The notes: generated by a model not told the origin, from the sequence alone. Positions 16,358-24,709 are shown, numbered from the stretch's first letter. The stretch: 43,752 nt of DNA from an uncultured Lachnospiraceae bacterium (GCA_944376125.1 CALWBQ010000019.1:1-43752), one strand, 5' to 3'. Numbers and translations: made by a program.

Positions 16358-17446
16358 ATGGCAAAGATTGATATTATTTCCGGATTTTTAGGGGCCGGAA
16401 AAACAACATTTATTAAAAAACTGTTGGAAGAAGCAATTGCCGGGGAGCAGGTGGTTCTGATTGAGAATGAATTCGGCGAGATCGGAATCGACGGAGGGTT
16501 TTTAAAGGATTCCGGCATCGAGATCCGGGAGATGAATTCCGGATGTATCTGCTGCTCTCTGGTGGGAGATTTCGGCGCCTCCCTTGCGGAAGTGCTGAAG
16601 ACCTACAAGCCGGACCGGGTCATCATTGAGCCGTCAGGCGTCGGAAAATTGTCGGATGTTATGAGAGCTGTCCGGGATGTGTCAAAGGATATGGATGTTG
16701 TCTTGAACAGTGCGGTGACCATCGTTGATGCTGCGAAGTGCAAAATGTACATGAAAAACTTTGGGGAATTCTTTAATAACCAGATCGAGAACGCCGGAAC
16801 CATCGTTTTGAGCCGCACGGATGTGGCAGATAAAAAGAAGGTGGAGGCAGATGTGGAACTGCTCCGCCAGCATAACCCCAAGGCAGCTATTGTGACGACT
16901 CCCTGCAGCCAGCTCACCGGAGCACAGCTTCTGGAGATCATCGAGAAGCCGGACACCATGATGGAGGATCTGATGAAGGAGGTGGAGGAGCACCACCATC
17001 ACGAGCATGACCACTGCCACGAGGACCACGAGCATGACCACTGCCACGAGGACCATGAGCATGACCACTGCCATGAGGACCATGAGCACCATCATCACGA
17101 TCACCATGACCACGGGGACGGATGCTCCTGCGGCTGCCATGACCACCACCACGATCACCACGCTGACGAGGTATTCTCAAGCTGGGGGATGGAGACGACA
17201 GCGGCCTTTACCAGGGAAAAACTGGAGAAGATATTGGAAGAACTGTCAGAATCCACAGCTTACGGGGATGTCCTGAGGGCAAAGGGAATGCTTCCCACAG
17301 AGGAGACGGGCCGCTGGCTGTACTTCGATCTTGTTCCGGAAGAGTATGAGATTCGGGAAGGCCAGCCTGACTATACCGGAAAAGTGTGCGTGATCGGCGC
17401 ACGGCTCAATGAAGAGGCATTAAACAAAGCATTTGGCAGAGGTTGA
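16358..17446 (+). CDS. COG0523/G3E family GTPase, His-rich metallochaperone (CobW/ZNG1-like)
   Basis: 362-residue P-loop GTPase thought to hand metal ions, often zinc, to target proteins. Walker A is GFLGAGKTT, the canonical metal-binding CxCC motif is C63-I-C65-C66, and EPSGVGK and SRTDVADKK give switch/guanine-recognition regions. Residues about 208-270 are an extreme His/Asp/Glu/Cys region containing three copies of a 9-residue unit (EHDHCHEDH) and a CSCGC segment. The C-terminal CobW_C domain follows (about 275-360). GGAGGAGAA is the ribosome binding site. A second GTPase-like gene follows at once and a ZnuACB importer lies 2.4 kb upstream, which suggests zinc; cobalt or nickel cannot be excluded. 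Confidence 0.9.
   Translation: MAKIDIISGFLGAGKTTFIKKLLEEAIAGEQVVLIENEFGEIGIDGGFLKDSGIEIREMNSGCICCSLVGDFGASLAEVLKTYKPDRVIIEPSGVGKLSDVMRAVRDVSKDMDVVLNSAVTIVDAAKCKMYMKNFGEFFNNQIENAGTIVLSRTDVADKKKVEADVELLRQHNPKAAIVTTPCSQLTGAQLLEIIEKPDTMMEDLMKEVEEHHHHEHDHCHEDHEHDHCHEDHEHDHCHEDHEHHHHDHHDHGDGCSCGCHDHHHDHHADEVFSSWGMETTAAFTREKLEKILEELSESTAYGDVLRAKGMLPTEETGRWLYFDLVPEEYEIREGQPDYTGKVCVIGARLNEEALNKAFGRG
17003..17083 (+). repeat. 27-bp tandem repeat inside the His-rich region
   Basis: Three in-frame, near-identical copies (17003-17029, 17030-17056, 17057-17083) each encode EHDHCHEDH. They differ only at third positions, and the array probably expands and contracts by slippage. Confidence 0.85.
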
Positions 17447-17450
17447 GACA

Positions 17451-18407
17451 ATGGGAAAAATGATAGAGGATGAGATTATGCCGTTATTCCTGATCAACGG
17501 ATTCCTGGAGGCAGGCAAGACCCAGTTTCTCCAGTTTACAATGGAACAGGAATATTTTCAGACAGAGGGGCGAACCCTTCTGATCGTCTGCGAAGAGGGC
17601 GACACAGAGTATGATGAAAAGATTCTGAAGGCAACCCGGACAGACGTAGTGTATGTGGAGGATCCGTCTCAGCTCACCCCTGAGTTTTTGACGGAGCAGG
17701 AACTTCTACACAATCCGGAGCGGGTTCTAATGGAATGGAACGGAATGTGGAACCAGGATGATCTTAGGCTGCCGAAGGATTGGCAGGTATACCAGCAGAT
17801 TACTATTATAGACGGATCCACGTTTGATCTGTATCTAGCTAATATGAAGCCTCTCCTGGGAGCTATGGTTCGGAACAGCGAGCTGATCATCATCAATCGC
17901 TGTGATGGGATTCTGGATGAGAAGCTGACCAGCTACCGGAGAGGGCTGCGGGCTATGTGCAGGAATTGCGAGATTGTCCTGGAAGATGAAAACGGGGAGA
18001 TTCCCCAGGATACTCTGGAAGAGGATCTGCCCTATGACCTGAACGCCCCGGTTATCCAGATTAAACCGGAGGATTACGGCATCTGGTATATTGACTGTAT
18101 GGACAATACGGAGCGGTACGAGGGAAAAATGGTCGAATTTACAGCTATGGTGCTGAAATCTGACAAATTTCCCAAAAACTATTTTGTTCCCGGCCGCATG
18201 GCGATGACCTGCTGTGAGGCGGATATGACGTTTCTGGGTTTTGTCTGCAAAGCTAGGGAGGCCAGAAATTTGGAGACCCGCCAGTGGGTTCATGTGAAAG
18301 CAAAGGTGGCCAAAGAATATTGGCAGGATTACGGCGGCGAAGGGCCGGTGCTCTACGCTGAGTCTGTGGAGCCGGCAAAGGAAATAAAAGAAATCGTACA
18401 ATTTTAA
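17451..18407 (+). CDS. COG0523-like P-loop protein fused to a TIGR03943/DUF1980-like domain
   Basis: 318 residues from ATG 17451; ATG 17478 (309 residues, AGAGGA 7 bases upstream, family-like start MPLFLINGFLEAGKTQ) is equally possible. The N-terminal half has a CobW-like Walker A (GFLEAGKT) and a guanine-recognition-like INRCD, but the CxCC metal motif of COG0523 proteins is absent; a lone Cys lies at IVCEEGD. The C-terminal about 120 residues contain GRMAMTCCEADMTFLGF and a following WVHVKAKV strand, which resemble the C-terminal domain of TIGR03943 (YcgQ-like) proteins that occur near COG0523 genes. It starts 4 bases after the previous stop, so the two should act together in metal handling. 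Confidence 0.8.
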   Translation: MGKMIEDEIMPLFLINGFLEAGKTQFLQFTMEQEYFQTEGRTLLIVCEEGDTEYDEKILKATRTDVVYVEDPSQLTPEFLTEQELLHNPERVLMEWNGMWNQDDLRLPKDWQVYQQITIIDGSTFDLYLANMKPLLGAMVRNSELIIINRCDGILDEKLTSYRRGLRAMCRNCEIVLEDENGEIPQDTLEEDLPYDLNAPVIQIKPEDYGIWYIDCMDNTERYEGKMVEFTAMVLKSDKFPKNYFVPGRMAMTCCEADMTFLGFVCKAREARNLETRQWVHVKAKVAKEYWQDYGGEGPVLYAESVEPAKEIKEIVQF

Positions 18408-18412
18408 AGGGC

Positions 18413-18469
18413 GGCGGCCTGTTTCTGAATACCTGCATGATGCAGGAGTCAGGATCAGGCCGCCTTTTT
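18413..18469 (+). terminator. Terminator after the COG0523 pair
   Basis: GGCGGCCTG (18413-18421) pairs with CAGGCCGCC (18456-18464), followed by TTTTT. A second perfect hairpin, CCTGCA TGA TGCAGG (18432-18446), sits in its loop. Confidence 0.85.
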
Positions 18470-18470
18470 C

Positions 18471-18484
18471 ATAGAGATCTCTAT
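18471..18484. promoter_or_regulatory. 14-bp perfect palindrome upstream of pstS
   Basis: ATAGAGATCTCTAT is perfectly self-complementary and lies about 115 bases upstream of the pstS -10. A second hairpin, CAGCGCA TGTG TGCGCTG, is at 18522-18539. Neither fits a Pho box; a dimeric regulator site is possible. Confidence 0.35.
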
Positions 18485-18550
18485 TAAATTAAGTATGCTT
18501 CAGAGGAGCATGTTAACGCTTCAGCGCATGTGTGCGCTGGTGGCATACAT

Positions 18551-18605
18551 TTTACAAGAATTTGACAAAACTATGCTGTTACATTTTACGAAGCTCCAGT
18601 ATACT
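18551..18605 (+). promoter_or_regulatory. Pho-box-like repeats and pstS promoter
   Basis: TTTACA (18551-18556), TTGACA (18562-18567, 11 bp on), TTACAT (18579-18584) and TTTACG (18585-18590) resemble the TT(A/C/T)ACA-type direct repeats bound by PhoP/PhoB. They lead to TATACT at 18600-18605 with only a poor -35, as in activator-dependent Pho promoters. Leader about 68 bases. Confidence 0.6.
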
Positions 18606-18679
18606 TGCTACTGTACTCGATGAGAGACAAAAAAACGAAAAGAAAGAGAAAATTTTTTCAAAAAGAGAGGAAGAGAATT

Positions 18680-19603
18680 ATGAGAAAATTATCTGCATTC
18701 GTTGTAGCAGGAACAATGGCAATGAGCCTTGCAGCTTGTGGGAGCAGCACAACAGAGACAACAGCGGCGACCACTGCAGCAGCAACTACTGCCGCTGAGA
18801 CCACTTCTGAGGAAAGTGCATCAGCCCAGGAGACTACCGCGGCTGAGACGGAGGCACCGGCAGATCTGAGCGGTTCCATCAGCATGGTAGGTTCCACTTC
18901 TATGGAGAAATTTGCAAACTCTTTAAGTGAGGCATTTATGGAAAAATATCCGGATGTAACGGTAACGGCTGAGTTCGTAGGATCCGGTGCAGGTGTTGAG
19001 GCAGTGAGCAACGGCACTGCAGATATTGGAAATGCATCCAGAAATTTAACAGATGATGAGAAGGCCAATGGTGTTGTAGAGAACATCGTAGCAATCGACG
19101 GCATCGCAGTTGTAGTTGATCCGGCCAACACTGTAGAGGATCTGACAAAGGATCAGCTTGCTCAGATTTACAGCGGCCAGATCACCAACTGGAGCGATGT
19201 GGGCGGTTCTGATTCTCCGATCGTAGTTGTCGGCCGTGAGTCTGGTTCTGGCACCAGAAGCGCATTTGAAGAGCTGCTGGGACTGGAAGACCAGTGCAAA
19301 TACAGCAACGAGTTAGACAGCACGGGTGCTGTTATGGCAAAAGTAGCTTCTACCCCAGGCGCTATCGGCTATGTATCTCTGGATGTTCTGGATGACACAG
19401 TTAAGGCTGTAAAGCTGGAGGGTGCAGAGCCGACTGAAGAAAATATCAAGGCCGGCACTTACATTCTGAGCCGTCCGTTCGTAATGGCTACTAAAGGTGA
19501 GATCAGCGAGCAGAACGAGCTGGTACAGGCATTATTTGATTACATCTACTCTCCGGAAGGAGAAGAACTGGTTAAATCTGTTGGCCTGATCACTGTAGAA
19601 TAA
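18680..19603 (+). CDS. pstS: Phosphate ABC transporter substrate-binding lipoprotein
   Basis: Extracellular phosphate-binding protein, 307 residues from ATG 18680 (GAGAGGAAG upstream). The longer open frame from 18605 starts inside the -10 element and is rejected. The signal peptide has lipobox SLAAC (C20), and a Thr/Ala/Glu-rich linker (about residues 21-60) tethers the domain. Phosphate-site segments include ISMVGSTSMEKF, EFVGSGAG and GRESGSGTRSAFEE. It is the first gene of pstSCAB-phoU and probably PhoP-induced under phosphate limitation. Confidence 0.95.
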   Translation: MRKLSAFVVAGTMAMSLAACGSSTTETTAATTAAATTAAETTSEESASAQETTAAETEAPADLSGSISMVGSTSMEKFANSLSEAFMEKYPDVTVTAEFVGSGAGVEAVSNGTADIGNASRNLTDDEKANGVVENIVAIDGIAVVVDPANTVEDLTKDQLAQIYSGQITNWSDVGGSDSPIVVVGRESGSGTRSAFEELLGLEDQCKYSNELDSTGAVMAKVASTPGAIGYVSLDVLDDTVKAVKLEGAEPTEENIKAGTYILSRPFVMATKGEISEQNELVQALFDYIYSPEGEELVKSVGLITVE

Positions 19604-19627
19604 GTGATTACCGGCAGAACATAAATG

Positions 19628-19665
19628 TATGCGTCCGGCTATCCCATGGGTCGGGCGCATATTTT
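19628..19665 (+). terminator. Attenuator hairpin between pstS and pstC
   Basis: TATGCGTCCG (19628-19637) pairs with CGGGCGCATA (19652-19661), one G-U pair, followed by TTTT. It lies in the 79-base gap and is expected to let more pstS than pstC be made, as the binding protein is usually needed in excess. Confidence 0.6.
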
Positions 19666-19682
19666 GAGAAAGGAGATTTTTC

Positions 19683-20621
19683 ATGCGAGCGGATTCGTTT
19701 TCCATACGTTCCCATCACGGCGCGAAATCCACTGTAGAAAAAGCGGCACAGGTGATTTTTACCATCTGCGGCTTTTTTGCCATTTTGGCGGTGGTTTCCA
19801 TTACGCTGTATATGATTATAAGCGGTGCCCCGGCATTGTTTCAGGTGGGAATTAAGGAGCTGATTTTTGGCACTGTATGGCAGCCGGAGGCGGATGTCCC
19901 CAGCTTCGGTATTCTATATATTATCTTGACTTCCATCGTAGGCACAGCGATTGCAGTTTTGCTGGGAATGCCCATCGGTGTGCTGACAGCAGTATTTTTG
20001 GCTGAGGTGGCCCCGGAGCGTCTCTCGAAGATCGTCCGTCCGGCGGTGGAGCTGCTGGCTGGAATTCCTTCTGTTATTTACGGGCTGCTGGGCATTATGA
20101 TTTTAAATCCGCTGATGTACAAGCTGGAGCTGATTGTCTTCAAAGGATCTGAGACCCATCAGTTTACCGGCGGAGCGAATTTGATTTCGGCTGTTCTGGT
20201 GCTGGCCCTGATGATCCTTCCCACAGTGATCAATATCAGTGAATCGGCTCTCCGCGCGGTTCCCGGAAATTTGAAGAGTGCTTCCCTGGCTCTTGGAGCT
20301 ACCAAGATTCAAACAATCTTTCATGTGACGATACCCGCTGCAAAGTCAGGTATCATCACAGCGATTGTTCTTGGGACGGGACGGGCCATCGGGGAGGCCA
20401 TGGCCATCAGCCTGGTTTCCGGAAACTCTGTCAACCTGCCTCTTCCATTCAATTCAGTTCGCTTCCTGACGACAGCCATTGTGTCTGAGATGGGATATGC
20501 GGCAGGACTTCACAGACAGGTGCTGTTTACCATTGGTCTGGTATTGTTTGCATTTATCATGGTCATCAATGTAACCCTGACGAGAATTTTAAAGAAAGGG
20601 GATAAGAATAATGAGAGATGA
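19683..20621 (+). CDS. pstC: Phosphate ABC transporter permease PstC
   Basis: Membrane subunit of the high-affinity phosphate importer. 312 residues with about six hydrophobic segments and the binding-protein-dependent permease loop around ALGATKIQTIFHVTIPAAKSG (coupling helix, about residues 200-222). AAAGGAGA is the ribosome binding site. The gene ends 11 bases inside pstA. Confidence 0.95.
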   Translation: MRADSFSIRSHHGAKSTVEKAAQVIFTICGFFAILAVVSITLYMIISGAPALFQVGIKELIFGTVWQPEADVPSFGILYIILTSIVGTAIAVLLGMPIGVLTAVFLAEVAPERLSKIVRPAVELLAGIPSVIYGLLGIMILNPLMYKLELIVFKGSETHQFTGGANLISAVLVLALMILPTVINISESALRAVPGNLKSASLALGATKIQTIFHVTIPAAKSGIITAIVLGTGRAIGEAMAISLVSGNSVNLPLPFNSVRFLTTAIVSEMGYAAGLHRQVLFTIGLVLFAFIMVINVTLTRILKKGDKNNER

Positions 20622-21516
20622 GACTGCAGTATTAGAAGTAAATTTCATTCCGGAAAAGACCAGCATCTGCAGAAAAAATTTCCGGTTGTCTGATGCCATT
20701 CTGACAGGATTGATTTATTTATGTGCCGGAATCGCTATGCTGCTTCTGATCGGAATTATGGGCTATGTGTTTGTTCGCGGAATCCCCAATGTAACGTGGC
20801 AGTTTCTGTCTACCGTCAGCAGCACAAGAGCAGGCACGTTCGGAATCCTGGGCAATATCGTAAATACCCTTTACATAGTCGTTTTGACCTTGCTGATTGC
20901 AACTCCTATCGGTGTTGGCTCTGCAATCTACCTGAATGAATATGCAAAACCGGGCAAACTGGTTAGGGCGATTGAGTTTACAACGGAAACTCTTTCTGGT
21001 ATCCCTTCCATCATCTTTGGTCTGTTCGGAATGGTGTTTTTTGGCAATACCCTGGGCCTTGGGTATTCTATTCTCACCGGTGCCCTGGCATTGACTCTGA
21101 TGATCCTCCCTGTCATCACCCGCACGACCCAGGAAGCTCTGAAGACGGTTCCTGACAGCTACAGGACCGGTGCCCTGGGAATCGGCGCCACCAAATGGTA
21201 CATGATCCGCACGATCCTGCTGCCCAGCGCAATGCCCGGGATTCTGACCGGAATCATTCTGGCTATCGGCCGCATTGTGGGAGAGTCAGCCGCCCTTTTG
21301 TTTACCGCAGGAAGCGGGTATTATCTGCCGAGGAACCTGTTTTCAAAAATCTTTGAGTCCGGCGGCACGCTGACCATCCAGCTGTATCTGTTTATGCAGA
21401 AAGCAAACTACGATGAGGCTTTTGCCGTGGCAGTGGTTCTGCTGGTCATTGTACTGGGAATCAACGCTCTTGCCAAGTATCTGTCCCACAAGTTTAATGT
21501 AGAGATTGAGAGATAA
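20611..21516 (+). CDS. pstA: Phosphate ABC transporter permease PstA
   Basis: Second permease subunit, partner of PstC. 301 residues, about six hydrophobic segments, with the coupling loop [18 protein letters not shown] (about residues 190-207). It overlaps pstC by 11 bases with AAAGGGGATAAG upstream. The C-terminal [12 protein letters not shown] is typical of the family. Confidence 0.95.
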   Translation: MRDETAVLEVNFIPEKTSICRKNFRLSDAILTGLIYLCAGIAMLLLIGIMGYVFVRGIPNVTWQFLSTVSSTRAGTFGILGNIVNTLYIVVLTLLIATPIGVGSAIYLNEYAKPGKLVRAIEFTTETLSGIPSIIFGLFGMVFFGNTLGLGYSILTGALALTLMILPVITRTTQEALKTVPDSYRTGALGIGATKWYMIRTILLPSAMPGILTGIILAIGRIVGESAALLFTAGSGYYLPRNLFSKIFESGGTLTIQLYLFMQKANYDEAFAVAVVLLVIVLGINALAKYLSHKFNVEIER

Positions 21517-21530
21517 GCGAGGAAGAAAAC

Positions 21531-22292
21531 GTGGAAAATAATGTCAAAATATCAACGAAGAATTTGAACCTTTACTATGGTGAGAACCATGCGTTAAAGG
21601 ATGTAAGCCTGGATCTGTATGAAAAGAAGATTACAGCTTTTATCGGACCTTCCGGCTGCGGAAAGTCCACTTACCTGAAAACGCTAAACCGGATGAATGA
21701 CCTGGTGCTCAATGTAAAAATTACCGGGGAGGTGCTGCTGGATGGGGAGAATATCTATGATCCCCAGGTTGACACTACCCTTCTAAGGAAAAAGATCGGC
21801 ATGGTATTCCAGCAGCCCAACCCATTCCCTATGAGCATTTATGATAACGTGGCATATGGCCCCAGAATTCACGGCATAAAGAGCAAAGAAAAGCTGGATG
21901 ATATTGTGGAGAAGAGCTTAAAGGGAGCTGCCCTCTGGGATGAGGTATCGGACCGGCTGAAAAAATCTGCCCTGGGCCTTTCCGGCGGCCAGCAGCAGAG
22001 ACTGTGCATTGCCAGAGCATTGGCGGTAGAGCCGGAAGTACTGCTGATGGATGAGCCCACCTCCGCTCTTGACCCGATTTCTACATTGAAGATTGAGGAG
22101 CTTGCCGGAGAACTGAAAAAGAAATATACCATCATCATGGTTACTCATAACATGCAGCAGGCCGTGCGTGTTTCAGATAAAACGGCATTCTTCCTTTTGG
22201 GAGAGATGGTAGAGTATGGTGATACGGACGTGATCTTTTCTACTCCCAAGGACCGCCGCACTGAAGACTACATCACAGGGAGGTTTGGTTGA
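21531..22292 (+). CDS. pstB: Phosphate ABC transporter ATP-binding protein PstB
   Basis: ATPase powering phosphate import. 253 residues from GTG 21531 with GAGGAAG upstream. Walker A is GPSGCGKST, the signature is [15 protein letters not shown], and Walker B is [12 protein letters not shown], with THNMQQA as H-loop. The PstB-typical KTLNRMNDL segment follows Walker A. Its TGA is one base upstream of the phoU ATG. Confidence 0.97.
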   Translation: MENNVKISTKNLNLYYGENHALKDVSLDLYEKKITAFIGPSGCGKSTYLKTLNRMNDLVLNVKITGEVLLDGENIYDPQVDTTLLRKKIGMVFQQPNPFPMSIYDNVAYGPRIHGIKSKEKLDDIVEKSLKGAALWDEVSDRLKKSALGLSGGQQQRLCIARALAVEPEVLLMDEPTSALDPISTLKIEELAGELKKKYTIIMVTHNMQQAVRVSDKTAFFLLGEMVEYGDTDVIFSTPKDRRTEDYITGRFG

Positions 22293-22293
22293 T

Positions 22294-22920
22294 ATGCGTA
22301 CCGAATTTGATAAGCAGTTAAAGACTCTCCATGAAGATTTGCTGGAGATGGGCAGACTGTGTGAGTCTGCCATTACCATGACAGCAGAGATGCTGGATGG
22401 GAAGGAAGGGCTGACCGCAAAGATCCAGGCTGCAGAGATGGAGATTGACCACAAGCAGCGCTCTGTAGAAAATCTGTGCCGCCAGATTCTGCTTCGTCAG
22501 CAGCCGGTGGCCTGCGATCTCAGAACCATTGCTACGGCTTTGAAGATTGTTCCCGATATGGAGCGGATCGGCGACCAGACGGTGGATATTTCAGAATTGA
22601 TGCCCTACCTGTCTACCTTCAAATATGAGGGTCGGGTTCACATTCAGGAGATGGCCAGCGCTACAGTGAAGATGGTGTCCGAGAGCGTCCAGTCTTTCGT
22701 GGATTCCGACGAGCTGCTGGCCCAGAAGGTGATTGCCAGCGATGATCTGGTGGATGAGATGTTCGAAAAGGTCAAGAAGGAGCTGCTGGATCTGATCGTA
22801 ACAAAGGCCATTGACGCGGAGGTGGCTCTGGATCTCTTGATGACTGCTAAGTATTTCGAGCGGATCGGCGACCACGCAGTCAATATCGCAGAGAACGTGA
22901 GAGATTTGGTCACAGCGTAA
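22294..22920 (+). CDS. phoU: Phosphate signalling/transport regulator PhoU
   Basis: Cytoplasmic helical protein that restrains PstSCAB and passes phosphate status to the PhoR-type kinase. 208 residues from ATG 22294 (GGGAGG 10 bases upstream). Two three-helix repeats each carry the metal-binding E/D-rich signature: MERIGDQTVDI near residue 90 and FERIGDHAVNIAENV near 190. The phoPR two-component genes are not in the window. Confidence 0.95.
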   Translation: MRTEFDKQLKTLHEDLLEMGRLCESAITMTAEMLDGKEGLTAKIQAAEMEIDHKQRSVENLCRQILLRQQPVACDLRTIATALKIVPDMERIGDQTVDISELMPYLSTFKYEGRVHIQEMASATVKMVSESVQSFVDSDELLAQKVIASDDLVDEMFEKVKKELLDLIVTKAIDAEVALDLLMTAKYFERIGDHAVNIAENVRDLVTA

Positions 22921-22928
22921 AAACAGGG

Positions 22929-22990
22929 ATGCTCTTTTCCAGGGGGATATGTCCAGATGCGGAACTTATCCTTGGGAAAAGAGCATTTTT
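22929..22990 (+). terminator. Terminator of the pst-phoU operon
   Basis: ATGCTCTTTTCC (22929-22940) pairs perfectly with GGAAAAGAGCAT (22975-22986), a 34-base loop lies between, and TTTTT ends the element. Confidence 0.8.
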
Positions 22991-23045
22991 AGTTTGAATG
23001 AAAAAGGAGCGGAGAGGATGACCTGCCCCTCTCTGACCAGCGGCA

Positions 23046-24488
23046 TTACTTCCACTCCACCGGTGTCGGACGGGCCGGATCAAAGACATCCTCCGCCCGA
23101 AACAGATCATCCAGCTTTCTGCTGCTGGTATCAGAGCCGGCCACAATATCCATCCACATGCGGTAGCCGTCCAGGTTGCGGCGGCCCTGCCGCATGTGAT
23201 CGCTTCCAAGCTGTACCCAGTACTGGGCGGAATCTACGTTGCAGAAATAGCGGAACCCTTTGCTGTGAAGGTATTGGAACCGCTCGTTGTCTGCGGTGTA
23301 GGGATGCCAGTCCCCCACATCGCCCCCGAATGGAAAGAGGATAATATCTGTAGGACCAATCAGGGATTCAACTTGAGATTCCCATTTGTCCGTATCAGAA
23401 TAAAAATGGTCTATGGGGATGCTTCCCAGATCCCGGTGCCCCCAGCTGTGGGATGCCAGTTCCCAGCCGTTGTCCCGGAGGCACTGGGCCACCTGGGCGG
23501 CCTTTTTGCGATCCTCCTCCAGATTGGGATTGGTGTCCCGGTAGGACTCGTCTGTCCGGTAGCCGAGGATTCCATTGTACCCGGTGAGGGCGATGACCGC
23601 TCTGGCTCCCTTGTAAGAGAAATCCGGGTGCTCCTGGATAAATTCTTCCAGAATCGGGATCAGATCGTAGGCCCCTGTGGCCACAGTTCCGTCATCCAGA
23701 ACCATCTCGCAGGTTGGCTTTCCATCTTCCCCGATTACGATGCGGGAGGCGAAACCGTCGCCCTCCATGTATTCATAATAGCAGACGTCATCCTGGGACA
23801 TGACCAGGGGCTGCTTGCCCGGGGGCAGGAGGATGCTCCCCTTCTGCATCACAGTGTTTCCGTTCTCATCGGTGGTCTCATAGGCCATATCGTGGAGACG
23901 CACCAGGACAAACCCTTTTTCATACAGAGAGTTGAGAATCTTGATAAATTCGTCTTTTGTCGTCATAACAGAATTATATCCTTTAGAGTCGGCATCCCCG
24001 TCGAAAGCCTTGGAGGTGTCGATAATCAGGGAGTGAAAGAACACGTGGGTGACTTTATTGATATCTGCCTCCACTAATGTGGCTTTTGCGGCCTCATACC
24101 CGGAGATCGCCTGGGTGATCTGAGAATTTGTCTGATACTCCGGCATTGTCTGGAGGAGAGCGACAGCGCCGTCGTAATCGTATCCGGCTGCCAGGCGTTC
24201 AGCCTGGGCCAGCAGATCATCCAGGCTGAAATTTTCAGAGGAAATGTACAGCGAGGGGGAGGACGCATCCCCATTTTCTGTCCCGGAGGATGCGTTTTCT
24301 GCAAAGGGGAGGCGGATGTTGTGTTCCTGAATCGCTCTCACACAGAAGAAACCTCCAACTCCGATAGTCAGAGTGATAGCGGCAAGGATTACGCCGGATG
24401 ATAGTTTATGAATCAAATGTCTGCGCCGCCTCTTGTTTCTTCTGCGGCGCAGGATAGTCTCGTAATTGGGATCTTTTATATAACTCAT
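23046..24488 (-). CDS. Membrane-anchored polysaccharide deacetylase family protein
   Basis: 480 residues, probably an extracellular carbohydrate esterase 4 type deacetylase acting on peptidoglycan or another glycan. A very basic N-terminus (RRRRNKRRRR) precedes one transmembrane anchor (about residues 30-52) and a low-complexity Ser/Glu linker. A small helical region (about 85-140) comes before the NodB-like domain. Motif 1 is SQDDV with D233 and D234 (usually TFDDG). Motif 2 is H347-S-W-G-H351, and about 110 residues separate them, much more than usual. Motif 3 is FPFGGD. The ATG at 24488 is preferred over TTG 24497; GGAG lies upstream of both. It is convergent with phoU and divergent from the HIT gene. 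Confidence 0.82.
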   Translation of the reverse strand: MSYIKDPNYETILRRRRNKRRRRHLIHKLSSGVILAAITLTIGVGGFFCVRAIQEHNIRLPFAENASSGTENGDASSPSLYISSENFSLDDLLAQAERLAAGYDYDGAVALLQTMPEYQTNSQITQAISGYEAAKATLVEADINKVTHVFFHSLIIDTSKAFDGDADSKGYNSVMTTKDEFIKILNSLYEKGFVLVRLHDMAYETTDENGNTVMQKGSILLPPGKQPLVMSQDDVCYYEYMEGDGFASRIVIGEDGKPTCEMVLDDGTVATGAYDLIPILEEFIQEHPDFSYKGARAVIALTGYNGILGYRTDESYRDTNPNLEEDRKKAAQVAQCLRDNGWELASHSWGHRDLGSIPIDHFYSDTDKWESQVESLIGPTDIILFPFGGDVGDWHPYTADNERFQYLHSKGFRYFCNVDSAQYWVQLGSDHMRQGRRNLDGYRMWMDIVAGSDTSSRKLDDLFRAEDVFDPARPTPVEWK

Positions 24489-24535
24489 ATAAGGCAATGA
24501 CTCCTAACAATTATTGGCCTCTTAGGGCAAACAGT

Positions 24536-24541
24536 AGTATA
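24536..24541 (-). promoter_or_regulatory. Extended -10 element of the deacetylase gene
   Basis: Read on the minus strand the sequence is TGCTATACT, an extended -10 (TGnTATACT) about 48 bases before the ATG. No good -35 is seen, which extended -10 promoters can do without. Confidence 0.4.
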
Positions 24542-24623
24542 GCACAAATTGATCCTCAGGGGTATAGGTGGTGATAGAAATTTATAAAAATTTGGCGTGT
24601 TTGTACAGGACTAAGTACAGCTA

Positions 24624-24652
24624 TTGAATTTCCTGGCAGACCGTGGTATCTT
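24624..24652 (+). promoter_or_regulatory. Promoter of the HIT gene
   Basis: TTGAAT (24624-24629), 17-bp spacer, TATCTT (24647-24652). The leader is about 50 bases and includes AGGAAGGAGAA before the ATG. Confidence 0.55.
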
Positions 24653-24709
24653 AGAGGCGTAAAGGCGGCGCAGGGAAGCGCTGATGCCGCGAGAGGAAGG
24701 AGAAAGATT

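Noticed and set aside
17003..17083. CRISPR-like or other non-coding repeat array
   Set aside because: The repeats are directly adjacent, without spacers, and encode His-rich protein in frame.
16682..17161. Valine/methionine-rich minus-strand frame opposite the His-rich region
   Set aside because: It is the mirror of CAC/CAT/GAC codons of the His-rich arm and not an independent membrane protein.
18605..18679. N-terminal extension of PstS
   Set aside because: It would start inside the predicted -10 element and puts a basic stretch before an already complete lipoprotein signal peptide.
23196..24077. 293-codon plus-strand open frame opposite the deacetylase
   Set aside because: The opposite strand carries the deacetylase with conserved motifs; this frame shows no recognisable domain.
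23046..24488. Deacetylase lacking its catalytic aspartates
   Set aside because: At first ALTGYNG was taken as the damaged motif 1; the true motif is SQDDV at residues 231-235 with both aspartates.
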